This document shows positions 35,324-44,072 of a stretch of DNA of 64,000 bases, piece after piece. Positions within the stretch are counted from its first letter, which is position 1. Each line of letters starts with the position of its first letter. The position numbers were made by a program, and so were the translations under genes. The notes under the pieces were generated by a model, which had not been told where the DNA came from, searched no databases, and saw nothing but the letters and a program-made list of their open reading frames with translations. This DNA comes from Mesosutterella multiformis (GTDB taxonomy: Bacteria; Pseudomonadota; Gammaproteobacteria; Burkholderiales; Burkholderiaceae_F), in contig NZ_BGZJ01000002.1 of the NCBI RefSeq assembly GCF_003402575.1, forward strand, positions 248,001 through 312,000. Reading direction: 5' to 3'.

Positions 35324-35385
35324 ACAAACACTGCAACCTATTTTTTTACGAACAATTTCGGCGAAAGATCATTTGACACTCACCG

Positions 35386-38274
35386 GTAGAGACGAACTGT
35401 CCAACGGGCGAACTGACCGTCAAGCAGAAAATCAGGGCCAAGTTTTTAAACGATAAGCCGTGGTCCACGCTTGAAAAGATCCGGATCGCCCGGAACAACG
35501 CGAATCCGTTTGACGCCGAAACGCGGCGCTTGATCCAGCGTGAGCTTCAGGTACGGGAGAACCGTGACAATCTGAAGTTCCTCTGGAATGAGATCACCGA
35601 GGGGCTCAAAGTGCCCGAGGGTCGGTTTGATTTTTCAAAAAATGACCCGAAAGAGCTGCAGACGCTTTATGACGGCATCACGAAAAGCCTCGAGTGGTGG
35701 AAAGAAATCTATGAGCCGTTCTTCAGTCAGGTGACTGAAAGGAAGTTCACAACCCGCCTAACACCGAGAACCGAAACCGAGGAAGCGCTGAAGATCATTC
35801 TGGAGGACATTGTTCCCACAGTGGCGTTCATGAAGGAGCAGCAGGTCTTCGATTCCGTGCATCAGGGTATCCGGGATATTGAGAAACGGTTTGAACCGGA
35901 ACAGCAGCTGACAGTGGGGCAGAAGTTCCTTTCCGCTATCCGGAACCGGGATGTCAGCGCGTTCCGAGACGCTTTGGAGTTTAAAGAGAAGGAGGACGCC
36001 GAGTACAAGGTCTACTCGGATCGCGAACGTCTTCTCCAAAAGCTTGCCATGAGCGCCCAGACCTGGGCCGCCCAGATCCGGACGGAGGCCAGCACCGTAC
36101 CTCCGGAACACTATGAGACGAGCTGGAAATGGAAGCGGCTGAATGAGATCTATACGAAGATCGTCTCGGCGAACGTTTCCGCTCTGATCGACGAAACCCG
36201 TCAGGGCTCCAGAGACCTGAGAAAAAACACGACTGAGCTCGTTGAAGCGAAGGCCTGGAATTATCTCAAGCAGACCCTTGAGAATTCGCGGGAAATGCAG
36301 TCGCTCCGCACCGTGGCCGTTTGCTATAAGCAGCTTGGGAAGGGAACGGGGAAGAGCAAAAAGGCCGCGGAAGCCCGCCGCACGATCCGTGCTCTGATGC
36401 CGGACTGCCAGAAAGCGATTCCGGTCTGGATCATGCCGATTGATGACGCACTCGCGAGTTTCCACCTGAAGCAGAGTTTCGACTGCCTCATCATTGACGA
36501 AGCGAGTCAGGCTGACATTTCGAAGCTCCCGATTCTTCTTACCGCGAAGAAAGCGATCATCGTGGGCGACGATAAACAGGTGAGCCCGATTTCGTTCGCG
36601 AAGACGGACCAGATTCTTGCCCTGAAGAAAGAGCAGCTCGGCGGCAAAGTGCCCCGCGACTCTCTCTATATGCCGGGAATCTCGCTTTACGATATCTGCC
36701 AGACGGCGTTTAAAGTCATCATGCTGCGGGAGCATTTCCGCTGTGTTCCGGACATTATTGGATTCTCAAATCAGCTGAGCTACGACGGTCAGATCAAGCC
36801 GCTTCGGGATGCCGCCTCTACGAACCTGCTTCCCGCTCTTGTTGACTACCGCGTGCCAGGACTCCGTGACCATAACCTGAATAAGCTTGAAGCCCACACC
36901 GCGATCCGGATTATCCGGGCCTGCCTGACGCAGCCCGAGTATCAGGACAAGACTTTCGGCATTATCCCGATGCTGAGCGCCGGGGATGACCAGTTGACGC
37001 TCATCAATCAGCTGATTTCCTCTGATATTCCAGCAAAGGAAGTGAAGAAGCATAAGATCCACTGCGGTCTCTCAAAAGACTTCCAGGGCGACGAACGAGA
37101 TGTGATCATTCTTTCCCTCATTGACAGTGTGACGGATGAAAAGCAGGTGATGCTCCGCACGCTCGGTGAGGGTAAAGACGACATGATGAAAAAGCGCTAC
37201 AACGTCGCTGTGAGCCGAGCGAAGGATCAGCTTTGGGTTGTGCACTCCATTGACTGGAGGAAGCAGCTCACCGAGCGCGATCTCCGATGGAAGCTGCTTT
37301 CCTATATGAATGGCGTCAACACGCGCACCCGTTCCGATCAGGAAATTGAGCGGGATTCAGACTCTGTCTTTGAAAACCGGGTCGCGAAACACCTCCGCTC
37401 GAAGGGGTACGAATTCACGCAGCAGTATCCGGTCGGCGCATATCGGATCGACATTGTCGTGGCGTTCAATGGGAAGAAGATCGCGTTGGAGTGCGATGGC
37501 GAGGAATTCCACTCACGCCCGGAAGATGTCATGAATGATATGAGCCGGCAGAGCGTGCTCGAACGAAACGGCTGGCGTTTCATCCGGCTGCGCGGCAGTG
37601 AGTTCTTCCGGAATGAAGAAAAGGCCATGGAGCGGGTCTATCGGGAACTTGCCGGCTTTGGAATTTACCCGAAGGACGAGAAGGAGAAAGCGGTCAAAAA
37701 TACGCTCTTCGCCCGGGTCAATGACAAAATTGCCGCGATCCGGAAGGCGGACGAAGAGGCCAAGGAACGTGATCAGGCTTCAGAAACCGAGGACGACGCG
37801 ATACTGGCGGTTGAGGTGGAGAAAATCGCTGATGCTGCTGAAACCGCTAAAACAGCTGAAACCGCCAAAGCTGCAGAAACCGCTGTGGTCACAGGAGTTA
37901 CATCCGGCAATATGACGGAAAAAGAAGGGGAGGCGGTTAAATCCGAGAATGGTCCGCTTTCCTATCAGACACCAGGCGCTGAGGTGACTATTGAAACCGA
38001 TCTTCTCGGTGACCCAGTGAAACCTGCCGTTCATCACGAGCGGCAAGAGGATGATAAGAATACCCAGCTGAGTTTTGGGTTTGCCGAGGATGATGATCTG
38101 AACCTCAGGAAAAAGCCCCAGCACTCCGCAAGGAAAACGGCATCCAGCCACCGGCATGGGAAAGCCGCTAAGGCGGTTCCAGCCAAAAAGGCACCGTCAC
38201 CCGTCAACATGGCAAACGTCCGGAAGGTCGATATCAGCGATCTGGAGAACCAGCTGAAGGGATATCTGGATTAA
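35386..38274 (+). pseudogene. Superfamily 1 helicase with DUF559-like nuclease domain, N-terminus lost
   Basis: The frame is open from the IS end: VETNCPTGELTVKQKIRAKFL ... to a stop at 38274, about 962 codons; a TTG at 35530 is a possible start. Present: Walker B/DEAS in FDCLIIDEASQADISKLPIL (about 325 aa from 35530), GDDKQVSP, and motifs V-VI (FQGDERDVIILSL, KKRYNVAVSRAKDQLW). Residues about 605-700 are a DUF559/MTES_1575 nuclease (YRIDIVVAFNGKKIALECDGEEFHS). The Walker A loop that must precede these is absent, so the ATPase is broken. The tail is low-complexity (AETAKTAETAKAAETA). Confidence 0.85.
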
Positions 38275-38293
38275 GACGGAACCTAAAAAAATC

Positions 38294-38328
38294 GCCTCCT
38301 TTGATTTCTCAAAAGGAGGCAATTTTTT
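38294..38328. terminator. Bidirectional intrinsic terminator
   Basis: GCCTCCTTT (38294-38302) pairs with AAAGGAGGC (38312-38320), with six A upstream and six T downstream. Serves the convergent genes on both sides. Confidence 0.85.
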
Positions 38329-38346
38329 CAGGGCGAAGAAACCTTA

Positions 38347-38634
38347 TTACTTCTTCGCGGTTTTCTTTTCTGCTTTCTTTTCAGTGGATTTCGCGGGAGT
38401 GTCGTACACCTCGAAAGTGTTGGGGTCTTCCTTTGACACGTTGATAATCCCGGCCAGAACCTGCTTGGTGATCTCTTCATCGAGAGGGAAGGACACGTTA
38501 TTCCTTCCGAACATCCACTCGTCGCCCTTCTTATAGAGCGAGTTGATGGAGATCTTGTCGTGCCCGTTAACCCGGGTTCCCTTAATCAGAAGGGCTAATT
38601 TCTCTGATACTTCAATGAGATATTGCTCAGCCAT
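38347..38634 (-). CDS. Small hypothetical protein with Lys-rich tail
   Basis: 95 aa, not recognised. MAEQYLIEVSEKLALLIKGTRVNGHDKISINSLYKKGDEWMFGRNNVSFPLDEEITKQVLAGIINVSKED, then a tail TPAKSTEKKAEKKTAKK. GGGAAG lies before the ATG. No signal peptide or membrane segment. The Lys/Ala tail may bind nucleic acid. Confidence 0.7.
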   Translation of the reverse strand: MAEQYLIEVSEKLALLIKGTRVNGHDKISINSLYKKGDEWMFGRNNVSFPLDEEITKQVLAGIINVSKEDPNTFEVYDTPAKSTEKKAEKKTAKK

Positions 38635-39018
38635 GATCTTCCCTTTTCTGTGAGCGTTTTGGCGTTACATCTAATTGTACTGACGCCCCAGTGTGTTTCA
38701 AAAAAAGATCAGTCTGATATGATGAATTGCCTTTTTTGACGCAGATCGAATTATAAAAACCTGTGAGGGATTGCGTTTCTCCCTTTCTCTGGGGAAGGGG
38801 GATCGGGATTTTCCCCTTAAACCATCAGAAGTACCTCCGCCACTAACCAACTGTAACCGTGACAAATGTCATAGCAATGACGTTTTTTTAGGCAAAAAAC
38901 GAGAACTTTTTTAGATCTGTGTCAACCCTTAAACGAACCTTAAAGTTCTCTTTTTCAGAATCACGCAAATTGCATTAAAGCCAATTACGGCGGGAAACAT
39001 TCCGACAATATCGTGGTC
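38635..39018. other. Gene-free region before ahpC
   Basis: About 380 bases, AT-rich at the right, no gene seen. It separates divergent genes and holds regulatory DNA for ahpC; I could not identify an OxyR box with confidence. Confidence 0.5.
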
Positions 39019-39047
39019 TTGCAAAGTTAAAAAATACTTGATATAGT
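39019..39047 (+). promoter_or_regulatory. Sigma-70 promoter of ahpC
   Basis: TTGCAA (39019-39024), 17-base spacer, TATAGT (39042-39047). The transcript would begin near 39054 and have a leader of about 80 bases. Confidence 0.75.
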
Positions 39048-39134
39048 GTTCCTCATCAACAACGAAATAACAGTCATTCTCATTCGTATCTGTGCATGAC
39101 GGTTATTTGTCAAACAATATATGAGGAATTAACC

Positions 39135-39698
39135 ATGTCTCTTAATGGAAAGAAAGTCGGCGAATTTGCTCTGAAGGCTTACAAGAACGGTGAGTTTATC
39201 GATGTGACCGATAAGGACCTGCAGGGTAAGTGGAGCGTCCTCTTCTTCTATCCGGCTGACTTCACCTTTGTCTGCCCGACCGAACTCGAGGATCTGCAGA
39301 ACAAGTACGCTGAATTCCAGAAGATCGGCGCTGAGATCTACTCCGTTTCGTGTGACACGCACTTCGTTCACAAGGCCTGGCACGAATCCTCCGAGCGTAT
39401 CGGCAAGGTTCAGTACCCGATGATCGGTGACCCGACCGGCCGTCTCGCGAAGGAACTCGATGTCTACATTGAGGACGCGGGTCAGGCTGAACGCGGCACC
39501 TTCGTGATCAATCCGGAAGGCGAAGTGGTGCTTTACGAAGTGAGCGCCGGCAACATCGGCCGCAACGCTGATGAACTCTTCCGCAAGGTCCAGGCCGCTC
39601 AGTTCGTGCACGAGCACGGTGACGAGGTCTGCCCGGCCAAGTGGCAGCCGGGTGAAAAGACCCTCAAGCCCTCTTTCGACCTGGTCGGCAAGCTTTAA
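39135..39698 (+). CDS. ahpC: Alkyl hydroperoxide reductase subunit C
   Basis: 187 aa from ATG 39135, with GAGGAA before it; this equals the E. coli length. Typical 2-Cys peroxiredoxin: peroxidatic Cys in FYPADFTFVCPTELEDL (about 47) and resolving Cys in HGDEVCPAKWQPGE (about 166). It reduces hydroperoxides in the cytoplasm and is re-reduced by AhpF, encoded 15 bases downstream. Confidence 0.97.
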   Translation: MSLNGKKVGEFALKAYKNGEFIDVTDKDLQGKWSVLFFYPADFTFVCPTELEDLQNKYAEFQKIGAEIYSVSCDTHFVHKAWHESSERIGKVQYPMIGDPTGRLAKELDVYIEDAGQAERGTFVINPEGEVVLYEVSAGNIGRNADELFRKVQAAQFVHEHGDEVCPAKWQPGEKTLKPSFDLVGKL

Positions 39699-39713
39699 TG
39701 GGGATATGGCATC

Positions 39714-41339
39714 TTGGCAGAAATTAAAACCTACGATGCCATAGTAGTCGGCGGAGGTCCTGCAGGACTCTCCGCCGCTATTTATTTGGCACGTGCTCGT
39801 TTCCGCGTTCTTGTCCTTGAAAAGGAAAAGATCGGCGGTCAGATCACCATCACGGCAGAGGTCGTGAATTATCCCGGCATCGTGAAGACGAACGGGGAGA
39901 AGCTCACCTCTGACATGACACGCCAGGCTCAGAATTTCGGCGCGGAATTCCTCGCGGCTGAAGTGACGGGGCTTGAGCTTGAGGGTGACTGGAAGATCGT
40001 ACACACGAACCGCGGCGACTTTAAGACGCTCGGCGTGGTGTACGCGGCCGGGGCTCATCCGAGACTCGCCGGGTTTACCGGCGAATCCGAATTCCGGGGC
40101 CACGGTGTCGCCTACTGCGCGACCTGCGACGGTGAATTCTTTACCGACCGCACGATCTTCGTGATCGGCGGCGGATACGCTTCGGTGGAGGAGGGGCTCT
40201 TCCTCACGAAGTACGGTAAGAAAATCATCATGGTGGTCCGCCGTGACGACTTCTCGATCAACTCCGCCGCGGTTGAGGAGCTGAAGGAGAATCCGAAGGT
40301 CGAGCTGCACTTCAATACGGAAGTCGCTCGGGTTGAAGGCGACAGCGCTGTCCGACGGGTGGTGCTGAAGGATCGGAAGACGGGAGAAGAAACCGTTTAC
40401 GAGTCCGGTCCGGATGACTTCTACGGCGTCTTCGTGTTCGTGGGCTATACGCCTGAGAATGAACTGATCAAAGGCCAGGTGGAACTGAACCCGCAGGGGT
40501 ATGTGATCGCCGACCGGAATCAGAAGACGAACATCGACGGCGTCTATGCGGCGGGTGACATCTGCGTGAAGGAACTTCGCCAGGTGGTGACCGCGGTGTC
40601 AGACGGCGCAGTCGCTGCGACGTCGCTTGAGAAGTATCTCGGAAGCCAGTACCGGAAGCTTCAGCTGAAGCGGACGTACGTGAAGAAACTTGAACCGAAG
40701 GAAGAGCCGAAGCCTGAAGCCGCGCCCGTGGCGGACGACAATTCGTTCCTCGACGCGGATACCCGCGCGGCGCTCGCTCCGGTGCTCGGCCGATTCACGA
40801 GTCCGATTACGCTGAGGCTCTACGACGATCACTCGGATCTCGCGCGTGAAGACGCGGAGATGATTAAGGAACTTGCCGGTCTTTCTGACAAGGTCTCGTA
40901 CGAAGTGGTCGACGCGGTTCCGGGGAAGGAACACACGATCGCGATTCTGAACGATAAGAAGGAAGAGACGGGGCTCCGCTTCCACGGGGTGCCTGGCGGT
41001 CACGAATTTAATTCGTTCATCCTCGCGATGTATAACGTCGCGGGTCCGGGACAGGACGTGGGTGAGGCGCTGCAGAAGCGGATCGACTCGATCGATACGC
41101 CGAAAGCGCTCACGATCGCCGTGTCGCTCTCCTGCACGATGTGTCCGGATCTCGTTGCCGCGGCTGAAAGGATCGCGGCCGATAACCCGAATGTGACGGT
41201 CGATGTCTATGACCTCGCGCACTATCCGGAGCTTCAGAAGAAGTGGAACATCATGAGCGTTCCGTGCCTCATCGTGAACGATAAGGACGTCCACTTCGGG
41301 AAGAAGGGGGTCGAAGAGATCCTCGACATGCTGAAGTAA
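39714..41339 (+). CDS. ahpF: AhpF-type reductase with domains in reversed order
   Basis: 541 aa; TTG start with GGGGA upstream. Residues 1 to about 310 are the thioredoxin reductase-like FAD/NAD(P) part (VVGGGPAGLSAA near 11, CATC at 135-138, GVYAAGDIC near 278). A charged Pro-rich linker follows (EPKEEPKPEAAP), then about 345-541 are the two thioredoxin-fold repeats with the CTMC dithiol (about 474-477). In classical AhpF this dithiol domain is N-terminal; here it is C-terminal. It should pass electrons from NAD(P)H to AhpC. Confidence 0.92.
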   Translation: MAEIKTYDAIVVGGGPAGLSAAIYLARARFRVLVLEKEKIGGQITITAEVVNYPGIVKTNGEKLTSDMTRQAQNFGAEFLAAEVTGLELEGDWKIVHTNRGDFKTLGVVYAAGAHPRLAGFTGESEFRGHGVAYCATCDGEFFTDRTIFVIGGGYASVEEGLFLTKYGKKIIMVVRRDDFSINSAAVEELKENPKVELHFNTEVARVEGDSAVRRVVLKDRKTGEETVYESGPDDFYGVFVFVGYTPENELIKGQVELNPQGYVIADRNQKTNIDGVYAAGDICVKELRQVVTAVSDGAVAATSLEKYLGSQYRKLQLKRTYVKKLEPKEEPKPEAAPVADDNSFLDADTRAALAPVLGRFTSPITLRLYDDHSDLAREDAEMIKELAGLSDKVSYEVVDAVPGKEHTIAILNDKKEETGLRFHGVPGGHEFNSFILAMYNVAGPGQDVGEALQKRIDSIDTPKALTIAVSLSCTMCPDLVAAAERIAADNPNVTVDVYDLAHYPELQKKWNIMSVPCLIVNDKDVHFGKKGVEEILDMLK

Positions 41340-41358
41340 CCTTTCTAGCTTGCCCCAC

Positions 41359-41411
41359 GAACCGCTTGTCTTTTGGGCTTCTAAACCCAGGAGGCAGGCG
41401 GTTTTTCTTTT
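41359..41411 (+). terminator. Intrinsic terminator of ahpCF
   Basis: ACCGCTTGTC at 41359-41368 pairs, with G-U pairs, with GGCAGGCGGT at about 41394-41403, then TTTTTCTTTT. Confidence 0.65.
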
Positions 41412-41431
41412 GCCCGAAATGAAGAATCCCT

Positions 41432-41459
41432 CCAGCGGGGAAGTGCTGGAGGGAGTCGG
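41432..41459 (-). terminator. Intrinsic terminator of the RHH protein gene
   Basis: TCCCTCCAGC / GCTGGAGGGA perfect 10-bp stem with an 8-base loop; on the minus strand ATTCTTCATTT follows. Confidence 0.65.
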
Positions 41460-41461
41460 AA

Positions 41462-41782
41462 TCAGTCGTTCGCTTCCTGCTTATAGCTTTCCGAATTCTG
41501 AATGATGCGGTTCGCGAGATCCATCGCTTCATTCATCTTGTCGTTCGGCGTGAAGCTGCGGTCAAGTGACTCGATCAGTTTCTCGGATTCTTTCCGGGTC
41601 TGTACCACCGATTCCTCGCGGGAGACTTCAGAGCGTTTCGCGAGTTTCTCCGCTTCCCGGAGCGCCGCGACCCGGATAAAACCGGCGAGCGATACACCGC
41701 TTTTTTCAGCCGCGTCCCGCAGCAGATGCTGCTCTCCGGAACTGAGGCATATATTGAATTCACCAGAAGCATTAGCAGACAT
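41462..41782 (-). CDS. Ribbon-helix-helix protein, DUF1778/TacA-antitoxin-like
   Basis: 106 aa from ATG 41782, with GGAG before it. Residues about 9-45 (FNICLSSGEQHLLRDAAEKSGVSLAGFIRVAALREAEKL) are the DUF1778 ribbon-helix-helix pattern found in TacA-type antitoxins. The C-terminal part is helical and acidic (RESEKLIESLDRSFTPNDKMNEAMD). No acetyltransferase toxin lies next to it, so it is an orphan or a different small regulator. Confidence 0.7.
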   Translation of the reverse strand: MSANASGEFNICLSSGEQHLLRDAAEKSGVSLAGFIRVAALREAEKLAKRSEVSREESVVQTRKESEKLIESLDRSFTPNDKMNEAMDLANRIIQNSESYKQEAND

Positions 41783-42039
41783 AGATTTCTCCAATATGAG
41801 GTGTTGCGCCGGAGAGGAAATCAGTTTTTTATCTTTATTTCGTCTGTTCTTAGTGCGCGTTATTCATTTTACGGCTAAGCGGTGCTTTTTTCCCTACTTT
41901 GTTGAAATTATTTCTGCCAGCATTCATGGGAAATGAAATCGATTTTGAGAATCAGATACATCGATTGTTTTTACTGACCTTTTGCCGGCAGACTGATGGA
42001 GTGCCGGGTGTCCGTGTCGGTTTCACTGCCAACTGAAAC

Positions 42040-43041
42040 TCACTTTCTCACGTACACCGAATTGAAAACCAGACTCGCGAGGCCCCGGTACTTCCGGGCG
42101 GCCTCTTCTGTCGTTTTCAGATCCTCAGATCCGATCGTGAACTGCACATTCACGACCTTGTTATCCACGAGGAAGAGCAGGTAGTCGATATGGAGATAGA
42201 GAACCTTTCCGAGCCGCTCGGCCTTCACGGTCGCGTCCGCGAGAAGCGCGGGGTAAGAGTCGAGCATCGTGGCTCTCGCATTCCCGGTTTTCACGATCTC
42301 ACCGACCGCGGGAAAGAAAGTTATCCAGAAATCAGGCGACTTCACCACCTCTTTTAGGACCGGCAGTGTCCAGTTTTCCTTTAAGGCGGGATCAGGATTC
42401 GCGTCCGCTCCAATCGCGGAAATCAAAACGGTTTTTTCATCCGCTTTCATCCACTGGCTTACGACATGCGGCCGGACGGTTTTCGGTTTCTGCACCCAGG
42501 AGAGCGGGAAAGAAATTTCGATATTGAGTCCCTGGGCTTTGGGGTTACCTTTCGTCGAATAGGTTTCCTTATTCCTCGCGAACTCTTCAGCCGGATTGTG
42601 GGTAAAGGAGACATCGGATAGCGTCCGGAAAATCCGGTCAGTCTGTTCTGTCGGCTGATCAAGCGTGGCAATAAAGAGATCGAGCTGCTTCTCCGCAAGA
42701 TCCTCCGTCCGAAACTTCACGTCTGGCATCAGCTTCCCGATCCGTTCGTTCGATTTCGCGAGCACCTTGACTCCAAAATCCCCAAAGCATGCAAAGTGTT
42801 CCCGCACCGCGGCTTCGGCTCCCGGGAACCGATCCCGGAAACGTCGCTGAAAGCGAAGAACCTCCGGTGCGAGTGCCGGGTAGGAATGAGCGATTTCAGT
42901 GAGCGCGGTCTTCTGATACTCCACGTAGCCATAGGCTTCGGTGAGATTCCGGATATCGGCTTCTCCGAGACCGTGAGCGGACGCCGCGCCGCTGATTGAG
43001 GTGAAGATCAGAGAGGCTAGAAGCAGGGCGGCGGTTTTCAT
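42040..43041 (-). CDS. Exported protein of unknown family, paralogue of 50795-51814
   Basis: 333 aa from ATG 43041, giving signal peptide MKTAALLLASLIFTSISGAASA; an upstream start at 43098 would hide it. Mature part begins HGLGEADIRNLTEAYGYVEYQKTAL, very like HGMTQNDLMNLTEAYAYVYQRQQVL in the paralogue at 50795-51814. Later shared blocks: RTLSDVSF..NPAEEFARNKE and the ends around VNVQFTIGSEDLKTTEEAARKYRGL. Not recognised. The two paralogues flank the flavocytochrome/aconitase locus. Confidence 0.75.
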   Translation of the reverse strand: MKTAALLLASLIFTSISGAASAHGLGEADIRNLTEAYGYVEYQKTALTEIAHSYPALAPEVLRFQRRFRDRFPGAEAAVREHFACFGDFGVKVLAKSNERIGKLMPDVKFRTEDLAEKQLDLFIATLDQPTEQTDRIFRTLSDVSFTHNPAEEFARNKETYSTKGNPKAQGLNIEISFPLSWVQKPKTVRPHVVSQWMKADEKTVLISAIGADANPDPALKENWTLPVLKEVVKSPDFWITFFPAVGEIVKTGNARATMLDSYPALLADATVKAERLGKVLYLHIDYLLFLVDNKVVNVQFTIGSEDLKTTEEAARKYRGLASLVFNSVYVRK

Positions 43042-43253
43042 AGGCAGGGTCTCAAAAATGCAGCGCGTTACGGAATTATTCATTGATTCTGATCGCATTG
43101 AGACTGAAACTCAATGGAGCACCGGCAGTCTGAAAACCGCGAGGCAAGCTCTATCCCTCCCCAGAGTTTTAGACGCGCTTCTTGACGTCCTCCGGACTCC
43201 CGTGAGTAGAATTACCGCGAATCCAGATCACTTCAGAGCAGCAAAGATTTCCT

Positions 43254-43910
43254 ATGGCACTTCAGACCGACACCCCGGCACTTCCTCCGCTTATCCGCAT
43301 CGTGGACGATAACGATACGCTGCGGCAGTCACTTGAATTCATGCTTCAGTGCGAGGGGTATGAAGTCGTGTCGTACGCGAGCGCCATGGAGTTTCTGAAG
43401 TCCGACACCCCGAGCCGCCCTGGGTGCCTGATTCTCGATATCCAGATGCCGGAGATGAGCGGGCTTGATCTCTTTGACCGGCTGAATCACCGGGGGTATG
43501 AAGTCCCGGTGATCTTCCTCACGGCGCACGGCGACATCGATATGGCGGTGGGCGCGATGCGGGACGGAGCGTGTGACTTCCAGACGAAACCGATCAACGT
43601 CGAGAAGTTCCTCCCGGCGGTCGCGCGGGCGCTGGAAAATGACCGCCTGCGGCGCGAAGGCATCAGCCGCGATATCCGGGAAGAGGTGAAGCTCTTCCAG
43701 AGTCTTTCAGAACGAGAGGAAAAAATCTGCCGCCTCACGATCCAGGGCTTTGTGAGCCGCGCGATCGGGGAGCGGCTTGAGATCTCACACCGCACGGTGG
43801 AGCACTACCGGGGATCAGCGCTTAAGAAACTCGGCCTCCATTCATCCGCCGACCTCGCGCAGTTTTTCGCGAGGGTCGACGCGTTCCTCGCCGCGAACCC
43901 TGAGCGATAG
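43254..43910 (+). CDS. NarL/FixJ-family response regulator
   Basis: 218 aa. Receiver domain with VDDND (17-21) and phospho-Asp in LILDIQMPEMSG (62); LuxR-type HTH in LSEREEKICRLTIQGFVSRAIGERLEISHRTVEHYRGSALKKLG. It is close in layout to the regulator at 18160-18807. The matching sensor kinase is probably that encoded at 46097-47971. Likely controls the flavocytochrome and perhaps the aconitase gene through the CTACCTAGG sites. Confidence 0.9.
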   Translation: MALQTDTPALPPLIRIVDDNDTLRQSLEFMLQCEGYEVVSYASAMEFLKSDTPSRPGCLILDIQMPEMSGLDLFDRLNHRGYEVPVIFLTAHGDIDMAVGAMRDGACDFQTKPINVEKFLPAVARALENDRLRREGISRDIREEVKLFQSLSEREEKICRLTIQGFVSRAIGERLEISHRTVEHYRGSALKKLGLHSSADLAQFFARVDAFLAANPER

Positions 43911-43965
43911 AGCGAGATTTATACGCCTTTTGGCATAGTCTTTCTGACTATTTTCTGATTTCGGT

Positions 43966-43988
43966 GGGGGTCACCTAGGTAGACCCCC
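43966..43988. promoter_or_regulatory. 23-bp palindrome before flavocytochrome FAD gene
   Basis: GGGGGTC (43966-43972), ACCTAGGTA (43973-43981) and GACCCCC (43982-43988) form a near-perfect palindrome whose core is CTAGG. It ends 84 bases before the FAD subunit start and is the best of the CTACCTAGG-type sites in the window. Confidence 0.7.
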
Positions 43989-44072
43989 GAAACACAATTT
44001 CTCCTGAGAAGAGAGGATTCGGCTGATCGGATGTCCTCACAAGACCAAGAACTCACTCATGGAGAGATATGT

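Larger units (their letters stand above)
33670..35384. mobile_element. Second IS3-like copy, 5' part inverted against its 3' part
   Basis: 33670-34762 is the exact reverse of bases 31967-33059 (left end, OrfA, start of OrfB), followed by GATAATG, then 34770-35384 is the forward 3' part of OrfB with the right end. The bases GTGCC (33055-33059, 34770-34774) and GGCAC (33670-33674) mark the joints. This fits insertion of one copy into the middle of another with a 5-bp target duplication, then recombination between the inverted halves. One base differs between the copies (Trp to Arg in OrfB). Confidence 0.85.
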
